Shown here: positions 27,401-38,069 of the stretch, piece by piece
How the letters are laid out: each line of letters starts with the position of its first letter
How positions within the stretch are numbered: position 1 is the stretch's first letter
Assembly: GCA_002917775.1 (NCBI GenBank)
Contig: KZ627156.1
Coordinates: 456,909-520,908 of the forward strand
DNA: 64,000 nt
Reading direction: 5' to 3'
Origin: Glaciozyma antarctica PI12
Lineage: Eukaryota > Basidiomycota > Microbotryomycetes > Kriegeriales > Camptobasidiaceae
The notes under the pieces: generated by a model
What the model saw: the letters and a program-made list of their open reading frames with translations, nothing else
The model's database searches: none
What the model was told of the DNA's origin: nothing
Made by a program: the position numbers and the translations under genes

Positions 27401-28139
27401 GGGCAGCCTCGACGCGAGCAGGCGGATCCTCGGGTTGATCGTCCTCGCTCAGAACCTTTCCAACGTTCGTAAACCCATCCAGCTCCGTCCTAGCCGTCAC
27501 GAACGTCTCCCTCCCCACCGAAGACGCCTTCAACGCCGCCGTCGTCTCCTCCCTCCTCGCCGCTGCCGCCTTCCTCCTCGCCACCGCCTCCCTCACATCA
27601 CCCCCAATCTCAAAGCTCCCCCCAGTCCACTTGTGCATAACTCCCTTCTTCCCTCCAACCCTCGGCCCGCCCAGCGACTCCCCAGTCGTCCACCTATCCA
27701 TCCTCGGTCGTCGCTCCTTGATCGTCTTCTTAACGCGTTCCCTCGTCCCACTCCCCGGCTCACTAACCCCCTCACTCTCCGCACCACTATCGCTACTCTC
27801 CTCCTCCTCCACGGTCGCCTCCCTTTCGCTGGTCCGCTCCGCAGTACCGACGATGTGGGGGCCAATAAAGATGCGTCTCAGAGCTCCAGGCCCATCATGC
27901 TTTGCCTGGAAAGGACGCTGGAGCTCGTTATCGGGGAGAATGAATTCGTGAGGGTGGAGAACGGAGGCGAGGAGTGGGGATGGGCGCTAGGGGGTCGGGC
28001 GCTGGAGGAGAGGGGGTCGGGCGGTGGAGGCGGCTCGAGGGTCGTTTGGGGAGAGGTGGGTTCCTGTGGGTGGTGCGGTGTCGGAGCTGGTGGATGGAAA
28101 TGGAGAGGAGACAGCTCGGGCTGAGCGTGGTGGCATAGG
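24427..28139 (-). CDS. Spo71/Mug56-like PH-domain protein
   Basis: Large protein of about 1,000 residues. A Pro/Ser/Glu-rich N-terminal region holds HPHEFILPDNELQRPF and RRIFIGPHIV; next come basic linkers, KKERMLIRAEWTVRE-DLPDS, a first PH-like region (GWEEFAVIWRPGRIELW...IYILRPRSSAIAKEWMWEL), a second (IEGYLTRHKPSGTSERIYLS...), and a last PH domain (GLRGTFRERYIFLLPGGILL...EDEDCTFVVWKKKVEQLRLG), ending AIEKMQQGEWKAREERL then LKEFAWLSRT. In yeasts this family acts at the prospore membrane during sporulation, binding membrane lipids; the role in a red yeast is unknown. Introns join cleanly. Near the N-terminus the frame from the only suitable ATG (28139) meets TAG at 27989-27987 within a Pro-rich repeat and continues in the same frame, so this is either an error or an undetected intron end. 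Confidence 0.75.
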
Positions 28140-28968
28140 ATGGGGCGACGATGCTGAGGAGCTGCTCTTGGTGACGTCGTCAAGAGGAGAGAAGGGGAGA
28201 AGGGTAGCTGGAGCTGGCCGGGTGAGTCTCCAGTCGTCCTGAGGTGAATCAAAATCCTTCCTCTTTAGTTTGGCGGAACGACTTGAGCAGGAGGAGGAGC
28301 GGGGAGCTCGCCAGCAGCGCGAAGTCGTTAAATCAATTAAATCCCCAGGTACCGTTTATGTGCACGCGATATTAATTCGAGCTACGCGCTTCCTCCGACT
28401 TCCGCGGACCTCTGCTTGACTGCTCTACCTGCTCCTAAACTACTGCAAGGTGTGATTCTACTCCAGAGCTCTCTGCGACCTCGCCCTCACTCACGCTCGC
28501 TTCTAAGCCTCTCGCACGATGAGCGTCTTTAAACGGCTCCGTGTCAACTCGCCAACGCGCTGGGAAGAGAAAATGGAGACGCACAAGGTGGCCTTGCTGC
28601 TCAAGCTTTCTCCAGCAGACGACGAACCGTTGTCGCCCGTCTACAGTCCTTTTCATCGACGTCAAGGAAGGCCGGAACCATCTTCAGCTTACGACGTCGT
28701 CGACGCGCTCAAGGCAATGTCAATATTTATGCTCAACTCCGAGAGCAGTCTGCTCCAGCGAGCGTCGTAGACAGAGAGAGAAGGGGCAAGATAGGAAGAT
28801 AGGAGTCTAGAGCGAGGGGGACGAGCTCAATTTTGGATCGACTTTTTTCGTGGAGTTGGTTTGGCTCCTTCCTCAACTCCAGTCAGGACTCTCCCCGTCC
28901 TCGACCCAGCAGCTCAGAGTAGAGCTTCACCTTCACCGCCACCCCCCACTCCAACCTCAGCGAACGAA
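28140..28968. other. Divergent promoter region, Spo71-like and NOG2
   Basis: 829 bp between divergent starts. It holds an AT-richer island around 28325-28380 (AATCAATTAAATCC, GATATTAATTCG), unusual for this GC-rich window. A possible small open frame at 28519-28770 is listed separately. Confidence 0.5.
28519..28770 (+). CDS. Possible small protein, unknown
   Basis: An 83-codon frame starting MSVFKRLRVNSPTRWEEKME and ending in a TAG. Codon use is partly C/G-ending like real genes here, but AAA, TTT and CAT codons are also present. It has no recognisable motif, membrane span or signal peptide. It could also be part of the NOG2 leader. Low confidence that it is translated. Confidence 0.25.
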   Translation: MSVFKRLRVNSPTRWEEKMETHKVALLLKLSPADDEPLSPVYSPFHRRQGRPEPSSAYDVVDALKAMSIFMLNSESSLLQRAS

Positions 28969-31629
28969 ATGCCTCGCGACACGAGTAACTCGGCCACCAA
29001 GGCTCGCAACTCCAAGCACGCCGCTGCTACAGGCTTGAAGACGGGCAACCTCAAGACCAAGGGTACACCAGCGTCTTCCAAACGTCCACAATGACGGCTA
29101 GCTAACCCAGGTTTAACCGCACGCAGGAGAGAACTTCTACCGCGATGCCAAGTCGGTCAAGCGGGTCAACATGCTCTCAGGAAAGAGCAACAACGCCGTC
29201 CGCGACGCCTCTGGCCAGATCACGCAGGAGGCCGAATTCCAGAGCAAGGAGGTCACCCCGGGACGAGTGCAGCCCGACCGCCGCTGGTTCGGCAACACGC
29301 GGACCATCTCCCAGACCGCCCTCGAGCACTTTCGCACGAGCTTGAAGGAGAAGATTGCGGACCCCTACTCGGTCGTCCTCAAGAGGAACAAGCTTCCCAT
29401 GTCTCTGCTGTCTGATGCTGTCTCCGGGGTGCGTTGCGTTTCGCTCAGGAGCTGGAGGAGGAGGGGACGAAGAGCTGACCCTTCGTTTTCGTTTCGCTTT
29501 GCAGAAGCAGAAGATGGACCTCACCACGACCGAGCCCTTCAGCGACACGTTCGGCAGCAAGGCCCAGCGCAAGCGCCCCCGTCTCGACGTCGGATCCATC
29601 TCCGAGCTCGCCGACAAGGCGTCTTCGCAGCAGGCGTCCTCGGCCAAGGCTTTGGCGGCAGCGGCGGCGGAGGGAGTTCTCGATGCCAAGTTGAACGCGG
29701 TGGAGGAGGACACGGAGCAGTCGAGGGCGCCCGAGGACGTGCAGGCGGAGATTGCTGAGGGTCAGCTCAACAACGTCCCGAGGGATTACATTCTCAGCGC
29801 TGGTACTTCGAGGAGGATTTGGGGAGAGCTCTACAAGGTGCGTTTCTCTCTTTGTGTGTGGAGGGAAGTTTGTGCTGATGGCTGGTGCAGGTTATCGACT
29901 CGTCGGATCTCCTCCTTCACGTCCTCGACGCTCGCGACCCCATGGGAACTCGCTGCGAGAGCGTCGAGGCGTACCTCGCAAAGGAGAAGCGCGGCAAGAA
30001 GGTCGTCTACATTCTCAACAAGGTCGATCTCGTGCCTGGATGGGTCGCCGTGCGTTCTTCACCGCTCAGTCTCGCAGCAGTCGTATTGACTTGGCTCCTC
30101 CTGCGCAGGCTCGCTGGGTCAAGATCCTCTCCAAGACTCACCCCACTATCGCCTTCCACGCCTCGATCAACAACTCGTTCGGAAAGGGATCCCTTATTCA
30201 GCTCCTCCGCCAATTCTCCACCCTCTTCTCCGACAAGAAGCAGATCTCGGTCGGCTTCATCGGCTACCCCAACGTCGGCAAGTCTTCCATCATCAACACG
30301 CTCAAGAAGAAGGCCGTCTGCAAGACCGCTCCCATCCCCCGGAGAGACCAAAGTCTGGCAGTACATCACTCTCATGCGCCGAATCTACCTTATCGACTGC
30401 CCCGGAATCGTCCCTCCCTCGGCGCGCGATTCGGAGTCGCAGAAGGTCCTCAAGGGAGTCGTTCGCGTCGAGCATCTCTCGTCGCCTAGCGACCATATCG
30501 CCCACCTCATCGAGCGCGTTCGCCCCGAGTATTTGAGCCGCACGTACGGCATCAAGGACTGGACCGACTCGGAGGACTTCCTCGCTAAGCTCGCTGCGAA
30601 GATGGGCAAGCTGCATCGCGGAGGAGAGGCCGATCACCGTACGGTCGCCACCATGGTCCTCAACGTGCGTTCCTTTTCGCTCGTCGTTTGAAATGCGTCT
30701 CGCTGACGCTCTCCTTCGCACCGCAGGACTGGATTCGCGGGAAGATCCCTTACTTCGTTCCTCCTCCCGAACCCGACAACCGCGACAAGGACGGCAAGCC
30801 CCTCCCCAAGCCCATCAAGGTCGCCGCCGCCACGAAGGTCAAGTCGGCTCTCAAGGGCAAGAAGTCTACCGTCTCCGGCGCGACCGACTCTCTCACGACC
30901 GCTGGTACCGACGCCCTCGGAAACAAGGTCAAGAGCGTCAAGGGAGTTACGCAGCCGCTGCACCAGATCGTTCACACGACTAGGTTCTTGGCGGACGACG
31001 AGGCGACTTTCGAGGATGAGGATGAGGAGGAGGACGTCGAGGAAGCTGAGGCCGAGTTGGCTGAGGCGGAGGACTGGTCGGGTGTCGAGGATGACGAGGA
31101 TGATGATGATGAGGAGGAGGATAGCTTTGAGATTGGGAGCGAGGACGACACGGAGCCGCCGTTGCAGTGGGAGGATCTGTTCGACCAGGCGGTCGGAGAG
31201 GCAGAGGGAGGCGAGAAGGATAGCGAGGACGACGTTGAGATCATTGTCGATGCGCCCAAGGCGGGTGCGAAGGGCAAGTTGTCGGCCAAGGCTGAGGGCA
31301 AGCGAGGTTAGTCCTTTCGTTCTTCGAATTCGTCGTCGTCGCTGACGCAGCTCCTTTTCGTAGTGCGCGCGGCCGACGACGTCTCTGCGGACGAGGCACC
31401 CGAGAAGGCTCCTCGGATGACGACCAACAAGAAGAAGGCCTCCAACTTCTTCACCACCGCAAACGTCAAGAACAAGTGCGTTCCTCCCTCTCTCTCGCGC
31501 CGTTGTGGCCGTCGCTGATTCGACTGCGGTATTAGGAACCGTGACCGTGTGGCGCCTGATCAAGGTGGACGGCAAGGGAAGGGCAAGGGGACGGGCAAGG
31601 GCAGAGCGGGTCGGAAGAGTGGGATTTAG
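28969..31629 (+). CDS. NOG2: Nucleolar GTPase NOG2, with a frame break
   Basis: NOG2 is a circularly permuted GTPase that binds pre-60S particles and is needed for their maturation and export. The start at 28969 gives [17 protein letters not shown]. The NOG2 N-terminal domain has [28 protein letters not shown] and [17 protein letters not shown]. The permuted G-domain shows ARDPMGTR, the G4 motif NKVDLVP, then the P-loop [12 protein letters not shown], the switch PGETKVWQY and the G3 motif DCPGIVPP. The C-terminus is an acidic stretch and a Lys/Gly/Arg tail ([15 protein letters not shown]). In the P-loop exon, KTAPIP and the following GETKVWQY are in different frames because a run of five C at 30336-30340 should have four. 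In a gene essential in yeast this points to a homopolymer error. About seven introns otherwise join cleanly. Confidence 0.95.
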
Positions 31630-31846
31630 AGGACGTATATTTTTTGGCGATGCATTTCCAGCGCGAGTTTCCTTGGATCCTGGCGTTTCGTGGTCGTTTC
31701 TTCCTGAGCTCCTGTCTTGAGAATCTGAGAGGGGAACGATGAGAAAAGCGGGGAGATACGGGGCCCTCGCATCCTCTCCCTCGAAGCCGACTCCGGCAAA
31801 AGCGAACAAAGTCTTTCTGTCTCCGCTGGCTCCCCTTCGCAACTTC

Positions 31847-34418
31847 ATGCTCTCCTCCCGCTCGCGATCCAGCGTAACCTCGACCTTCCGCTCCTCCCTT
31901 CGCACCATGGCTTCTTCCTCTTCTCGCTCGGCTGCAGGCTCAAAGCCTGTCGAGGACTCCAGCGTCGGCCCCATGTGTGAGCTCCCTTGACCCAATCCCC
32001 AACGATCCGACCACTGACCGAGGTCCCCAACAGACCGATTCGAGCGTTCCCTACCTGAGCTCCCCGTGCCGACGCTGGAGGAGACCGCACAGCGTTACCT
32101 CAAGTCCCTTCGCCCCTTCCACACTCCCCAGACTCCCTCGTCTCCCGATACTCCTCTCCCGACTTACGCCGCCTCGGAATCGGCCGTCAACGAGTTCCTC
32201 ACCTCTCCTCTCGTCAAGGAGCTCCAGGAGCGCTTGGTCAAGCGCGCGGCGGAGAAGAGCAGCTGGCTCAGCGAGTGGTGGAACGAGGCCGCCTACTTTG
32301 GATGGAGGGGACCCGTCGTGCCTGGTCAGTCGTGCTTGTATTCACCAGGAGGACGAGGGAGCTGACACGGCGGTCCTGCAGGGGTGAACTACTTCTTCTC
32401 TCACCGCGACGACAAGACCCGGAGGACTGCTCCGGCCCGAGCTGCTGGCCTTACGCGGGCGCTCCTGTACTTCCGCAAGCTCACCGAGTCGTACGTTCCT
32501 CCTCAGCACCATGCACAGAGTCGTGCTGACCTTGGCTTTCTCGTTCGCAGGCAGCAGCTCGAGCCGGAGATGGCCCGCTCCACCCCACTCTGCATGGCGT
32601 CGTACAAGTACCTCTTCAACGCGACTCGTCTGCCTACCGCGCCTTCCGATACGGCGCGCAAGTACGATCCCGATACGCACAACCACGTCGTTGTCGTTCG
32701 CAAGAACAAGTTCTACGAGGTCCCCGTTGTTGGAGCCGACGGCGAGTGGCTCAGTGAGAGCGAGCTCGAGGTGTGAGTTAGCTTCGTTGAGGTGGAGGGG
32801 AGCAGGGATCTGATAGCTTGTACGCAGCCTCTTCAAGCAGGTCGTCGAGATCGCAGGCAAGGAGGCCGACCCCCACCCTCTCGGAGCGCTCACCACCGCC
32901 GACCGCGACGTCTGGACTGTCGTGCGTCTTCCTCCCCGCGTTCAGCTTGATTGAAGCTGACAAGGTCTCTTTGCGATACAGGCCCGCCAGCAGATCATCT
33001 CGCACGCGCCTCAGAACGCCAAGTCGCTCGAGCGCATCGAGTCCGCCATCATCATCATCTCGCTCGACGACACCAAGCCTATCACTCGCGAGGAGATGAG
33101 CTGGGGACTCTGGGTTGGAGATGGAAAGAACAGGTGGTTCGACAAACATCAGCGTGAGTCTTCGCGGAGAGCGCTCTGGGCGATAGCTGACCTGGTTTCG
33201 CTCGTGCAGTCATCGTCTTCGAGAACGGAAAGTCTGGATTTAACGGAGAGCACTCCTGCATGGATGTGAGTCTCGCTTCTCCCAGAATTCTTCGAGCTTG
33301 TGAGCTGACTCCTACGCTCGCAGGGAACTCCCACCTCCCGTCTTAACGACTGGCTCCTCCGCTCGCTTGCCGCCAACAAGGTCCCCCTCGGCTCCCCCAC
33401 TCCCCGCCCTCTCTCCGCCCTTCCCTCGGTCTCTCCCATCGAGTTCTCTCTCCCCGCCACCGCCCTCTCGACGATCGCCTCCTCCATCGAGGCGCACAAG
33501 GAGATCATGGGCAAGCACCAGCTCGCCGTGCTCCAGTACGACGGATACGGCAAGGACGCGATCAAGAAGTTCAAGCTTAGTCCCGATAGCTACACGCAGC
33601 TCGTTATGGCGCTCGCGTTCTACAAGATGAAGGGAGAGCTCGCACCGACGTACGAGAGTGCGCAGACGAGGAAGTACAAGCTCGGTCGCACGGAGGTCAT
33701 TCGGAGCGCGACGCCTGAGGCGCTGCTGTGGGTCAAGGCGATGGAGGACCCTACCAGGAGCGTGCGTTGTTCCTGTCACTGGTTCCTGCGAGACAGGGAG
33801 CTGATGTTGGTGCGAGCAGGATGTCGACCGATTGGTTCTCTTGCAAAAGGCTGGCGCAGCCCATATCAAGCTCGCTGGAGAGGCTGCCGACGGACGTGGT
33901 GTTGACCGCCACCTCTTCGGTGCGTCTTTCGCCTGCTATCCCGTCGAGCTGAGCTGACATCGTCACTTTCAGGACTCAAGAAGCTCCTTAAGGAAGGCGA
34001 GCAGGTTCCTGCCATCTACACCGACCCCACGTTCGCCAAGTCGTCCAACTGGGTCCTGTCAACTTCGCAGTTGACCTCCGAGTTCTTCGAGGGCTGGGGA
34101 TACGGCGAAGGTTCGTTTTCGGTCGCCGCTCGCTCCCGACCAGGTTGCTGATCCTTTCCTTTGCAGTTGTTGACGAGGGATACGGACTCGCTTACGCCGT
34201 CAACGCTCGCAGCCTTCGATTCACCATCACGAGCATGAACCAGGCTCCCGAGAGCGTCCGTACGTCCTCCTTCTCTTCTCTCCAAACTCGCATGCGCTGA
34301 CACGACGCTCCCTCTTCCAGTCCAGCTGCGTCAGTACCTTGACCTTTCGTGCACGGAGGTTCGGGAGGTTATGGAGAAGGGACTGTTGGTGCAGAACGAG
34401 GCTACGGCGAAGCTTTGA
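31847..34418 (+). CDS. CAT2: Carnitine O-acetyltransferase, two starts and a C-terminal AKL
   Basis: Transfers acetyl groups between CoA and carnitine, linking peroxisomal and mitochondrial acetyl-CoA. From Met at 31847 the N-terminus (MLSSRSRSSVTSTFRSSLRT) is Arg/Ser-rich without acids, a mitochondrial presequence; a further in-frame ATG lies upstream at 31739 and another downstream at 31907 (MASSSSRS), which would skip the presequence. The enzyme core has LPVPTLEETAQRYL, GVNYFFSHRDD, the catalytic His in FNGEHSCMDGTP, QLVMALAFYKMKGE, ESAQTRKYKLGRTE and STSQLTSEFFEGWGYG. It ends in ATAKL, where AKL fits the peroxisomal PTS1 consensus. Yeast CAT2 is known to reach both organelles this way. 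About ten short introns, all in frame. It follows NOG2 on the same strand by 217 bp. Confidence 0.93.
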
Positions 34419-34620
34419 GTGGCGTTTGGCGTATAAGAGTTGGAGGTTCGAATAGACGTACAGGATTCCTTGTGACACTGGCTGCTTGCTGTGCTTTTCT
34501 CTCGCTGCTCGCACGAGAGAAGCTTGAAGGGAATGTTGGGGCGGAGCTCCGAGGGCGAAGATTGGCGAAGATCGTTCCCTTCTCTTTCCTTTCTACCACA
34601 CCACCGGATCTCTCGCTTGC

Positions 34621-35517
34621 ATGGATCTCTCGCTCGCAAGGTTGGTGAGTCTATTCCTTCGTCGGACGTAGGAGCAGCGCACTAACCCTTCCTGCCTAGT
34701 CGCTAGAACCTCGCCCCTCCCCACTCCTCCGCCTCCGACTCCGATATCGCGTCCTAGATATCGCGTCCCAGCTCCCCCTCCCCGACATCCTCCACCTCGT
34801 ACAAGCTCTTCCCTACACCTACCCTGACCTCGCGAAGCTCCCCTCGAAGCGAGTCCGCGCCAGCTTGCGCCCCTACTTCTCTCGCGTCTCCGAGTTTGGC
34901 GACCTCCTCGAGCGGACGGGTTCGATAGTTGAGGGATCGACACCTTTGAGTATCTTGCGACCGGGGGATTGGAGACCGAACGACGTCGATGTTGTCGCTC
35001 CTTCGGACGCCGCTGTGACCGAGGTGAGGCAGTACCTCGTGAGCGAGGGATACGTCGAGCAGACGACGACTTGGGCCGAGTACGACTACATCGAGGAGCT
35101 GAGCAACTTCCGCGGTCACTGTCGCTTCGTGCGTGACGAGCGAAGCGTCGACCTCATGTTCGTTGAGTACGCGGTTGACTTTATCCTGGACGTCCCTCGG
35201 CCGCGAGATTGTTTGCTTCGCTAATTCTTTCTCACAGCGCCTACCACTCTACCCCACCGATGAACTACCTCGGTCACAACTCGCTCGTCTGCCTCTTTCC
35301 CGCCCTCACGCTTGCCGGGACGCTCCGTCGCAACTATATTTCGACCAACGCGCGCAGCGAGCAAAGTCTCCAGAAGTACGTTGAGCGAGGGTACAGGGAG
35401 GAGATTCCGGGAGGAACGATCCAGCAGCTCTTGGGATTGGAGGGGGAGGGGGCGCAAATGACGGACGAGACGTTCACGGGGAAGACCTGGAGGGCGAGGA
35501 TCGTTTTTGAGGATTGA
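34621..35517 (+). CDS. F-box/nucleotidyltransferase-like protein (intact paralogue)
   Basis: Three exons: 34621-34644, 34700-35166 and 35238-35517, giving 256 residues. The N-terminal helix (LDIASQLPLPDILHLVQALP) resembles an F-box. Next come GSIVEGSTPLSILRPGDWRP and NDVDVVAP, a Gly-Ser then Asp-x-Asp arrangement like the nucleotidyltransferase fold, then SVDLMFVD, PPMNYLGHNSLVCLFP, KYVERGY and the end TWRARIVFED. The donor at 35167 (GTACGC) was chosen because it alone puts the conserved PMNY segment in frame. It is the relative of the broken gene at 16.4-18.1 kb, but shorter at the N-terminus. I infer a fold, not an activity. Confidence 0.65.
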
Positions 35518-36417
35518 GGTGCGTATCGTTCGGAGTTGCTGAGGTGCTGCTTAGGACTGACGAGCGGTTCTTGAGCTGGTGCGGCTTGGTGCGGGATGGG
35601 CTGGATGCATTTGTGAGTCGCTCGGTTGCGAAGCAGTGCTGCGAAGCCGCTTGGGGCGACGGAGAGCTGACTGCCTTGTTCCTCCTTCGCTAACTCTTAG
35701 GGTCGCGAATCTCTGCGTATGCTGTTCGCCTGGAGACCTTGCAAACACGGTTACAGATCATTCTGCGATAAAAGCGTCGCGAGAGGAAAGGAGACGGGAG
35801 GAAATTGAATCATCGCAGATCTGAAACTGCTTGCCCGAGATGCGTTTATGGGAAGCGATAATAGGAAGAAAGCGACGCGCTTCACTCCCAGCTTGTCGAG
35901 AGAGAGGCGCCGGAGAGGTTGACATCGCGGTCGCGAGTCACGCCGGCGCGAGGACGTTCGCTGCCTCAGCTCACGCCGAACTTGGATTTATGTGCGCAGG
36001 GTTGTTAGACTACGTGAAAACAACGCGTTCCTGACCGCGTTCTTCCTGGTGAAGGCCGGAGGAGAGAGTCGCGTGTCGCGTCGGAAAGAGGACGCGCGAC
36101 TTGTGACTCCGCGTCGAGGTGGAGAAGATTGGGAGTTGGCTGGCGACAGGCTGGCTTGCTTAAAACGCGTAAAGGAGTGCCCAACGCGTGCGAGTTAGTT
36201 GAGTAAGCCTAGGTCGAGGCGGGAACAAACAAAGCGCGTCCCAGTCACGTCTCTCTCCCGATCGAGCTCGAGTCGGAAAACTCGATCTGCTCGCCTCTCT
36301 TCCTTCTACCAAACACTCCCTCGCGAACACCCTCTTTTCTCCCTCAGGATTCTTCTCCTTTTACGCCTACTGTCGACCATCTCCTCATCACCCCCGTCAC
36401 CCTCAATCACCTCCAAA
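35518..36417. other. 900-bp upstream region of RNR2
   Basis: No supported gene. The 3' part carries the MluI boxes listed separately, and the last 170 bases before the RNR2 start are a C/T-rich leader. The RNR2 frame stays open up to an ATG at 36199, but that extension is low-complexity and is probably leader. Confidence 0.5.
36023..36189 (+). promoter_or_regulatory. Three MluI cell-cycle boxes (ACGCGT) upstream of RNR2
   Basis: Exact ACGCGT hexamers lie at 36023-36028, 36165-36170 and 36184-36189, 229-395 bp before the RNR2 start. In yeasts this box is bound by MBF, which drives S-phase genes including ribonucleotide reductase. The hexamer is palindromic, so orientation is not informative. 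Binding here is inferred from the family of target genes. Confidence 0.65.
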
Positions 36418-38069
36418 ATGACCGCCGCGATCGTGTCACCTTCCGTCCTCGAGACCCCCTCCAAGGCTGCCGCCGCCTCCCTCTCCAACCTCGACCTCAC
36501 CAAGGCGCCCCTGAGCGAAGTCCTCAAGTCATCTACCAACGGCCGCAAGGAGCACAAGAGCGCGTCTCAGGTCGACGACACGACCAACGACGGACGTGAC
36601 CGATTCGTCGGCAACCTTTCCATCAAGTGCGACAAGGATGAGCCCCTCCTCAAGGAGTCTGCCGCGCGTTTCGTTCTCTTCCCCATCAAGTACCACGAGG
36701 TGCGTACGCCGCCGCCGTTGACGCGACTTCCCCCCTTCCTTTTCAATGTTTGGACGCGACTAACATTCGACCATCACAATTCAGATCTGGCAGATGTACA
36801 AGAAGGCTGAGGCCTCCTTCTGGACTGCCGAGGAGATGGATCTCTCCAAGGACATGCACGATTGGGATACCAAGCTCAACGACAACGAGCGGTACGTCGT
36901 CGTCGCCCCCAAGTCGCGTCCACAAACAATGGCTGATTCATCTCTCCCTTTCTTCTCAGATACTTCATCTCCCACGTCCTCGCCTTCTTCGCCGCCTCCG
37001 ATGGAATCGTGAACGAGAACCTCGTTGAGCGTTTCTCCGGCGAGGTGCAGGCCGCCGAGGCGCGTTGCTTCTACGGTTTCCAGATCATGATGTACGCGAT
37101 CTCTTTGCTGCGGGGGACTGAGGGATGGGAGCTGACCTCTACGCGCGTGCAGGGAGAACATTCACTCCGAGGTCTACTCTCTCCTCATCGACACCTACAT
37201 CCGCGAGCCCGAGCAGCGCGAAAAGCTCCTCCAGGCCGTCGACACCAGTTCGTCTTCCACCCTCGTTACGTCTTTCCGTTGACTTACGCGTCCTTTTCTC
37301 CAGTCCCTTGCATCAGGAAGAAGGCCGACTGGGCGCTCAAGTGGATCTCGGATGACCGATCAACGTTCGGAGAGCGTCTCGTCGCGTTCGCCGCCGTCGA
37401 GGGAATCTTCTTCTCCGGTATGCCTCCGCTCCACCCCTTCCTCCTGCCTCTCCCTAACCTTCTCGACCGCAGGCTCCTTCGCCTCCATCTTCTGGCTCAA
37501 GAAGCGTGGCCTCATGCCCGGACTCACCTTCTCCAACGAGCTCATCTCGCGCGACGAGGGCCTCCACACCGACTTTGCCTGCCTCCTCTTCTCCCACCTC
37601 GAGCGTCGGCCACACCCCGATACCGTCGAGCGCATCATTCGCGAGGCGGTCGAGATCGAGAAGGAGTTCCTCACCGAGGCTCTCCCCGTCAACCTCATCG
37701 GCATGAACAACGTCCTCATGTGCCAGTACGTTTCTCCTCGCCTCTCCTCGTCGAAGGCGGTCGCTAACGACTCGTTCGCAGATACATCGAGTTCGTCTCT
37801 GACCGCCTCCTCGTCACGCTCGGCAACAAGAAGATCTACAACGTCGAGAACCCCTTCGACTTCATGGAGATGATCTCGTACGTCCCCACCCCCATCTCCG
37901 TCTCTCCCGCTGACGCGTTCTTCCGTACAGATTGGACGGCAAGACCAACTTCTTCGAGAAGCGCGTCTCGGACTACCAGAAGGCGGGCGTGATGAACAAG
38001 CAGCACGCATCGGCGACCGAGGGTGGTGTTGAGGCGAAGAGCGCTTTCTCGTTCGAGGAGGACTTCTGA
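36418..38069 (+). CDS. RNR2: Ribonucleotide reductase small subunit (R2)
   Basis: Provides the diiron-tyrosyl radical that lets the large subunit reduce ribonucleotides to deoxyribonucleotides. The start at 36418 (MTAAIVSPS) follows a C/T-rich leader. The core shows [58 protein letters not shown], the iron-ligand segment [15 protein letters not shown] with the likely radical Tyr, [33 protein letters not shown] and [10 protein letters not shown]. The C-terminus ends SAFSFEEDF, the tail by which R2 docks on the large subunit. About seven short introns join in frame. The three upstream ACGCGT boxes suggest G1/S control. Confidence 0.96.
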
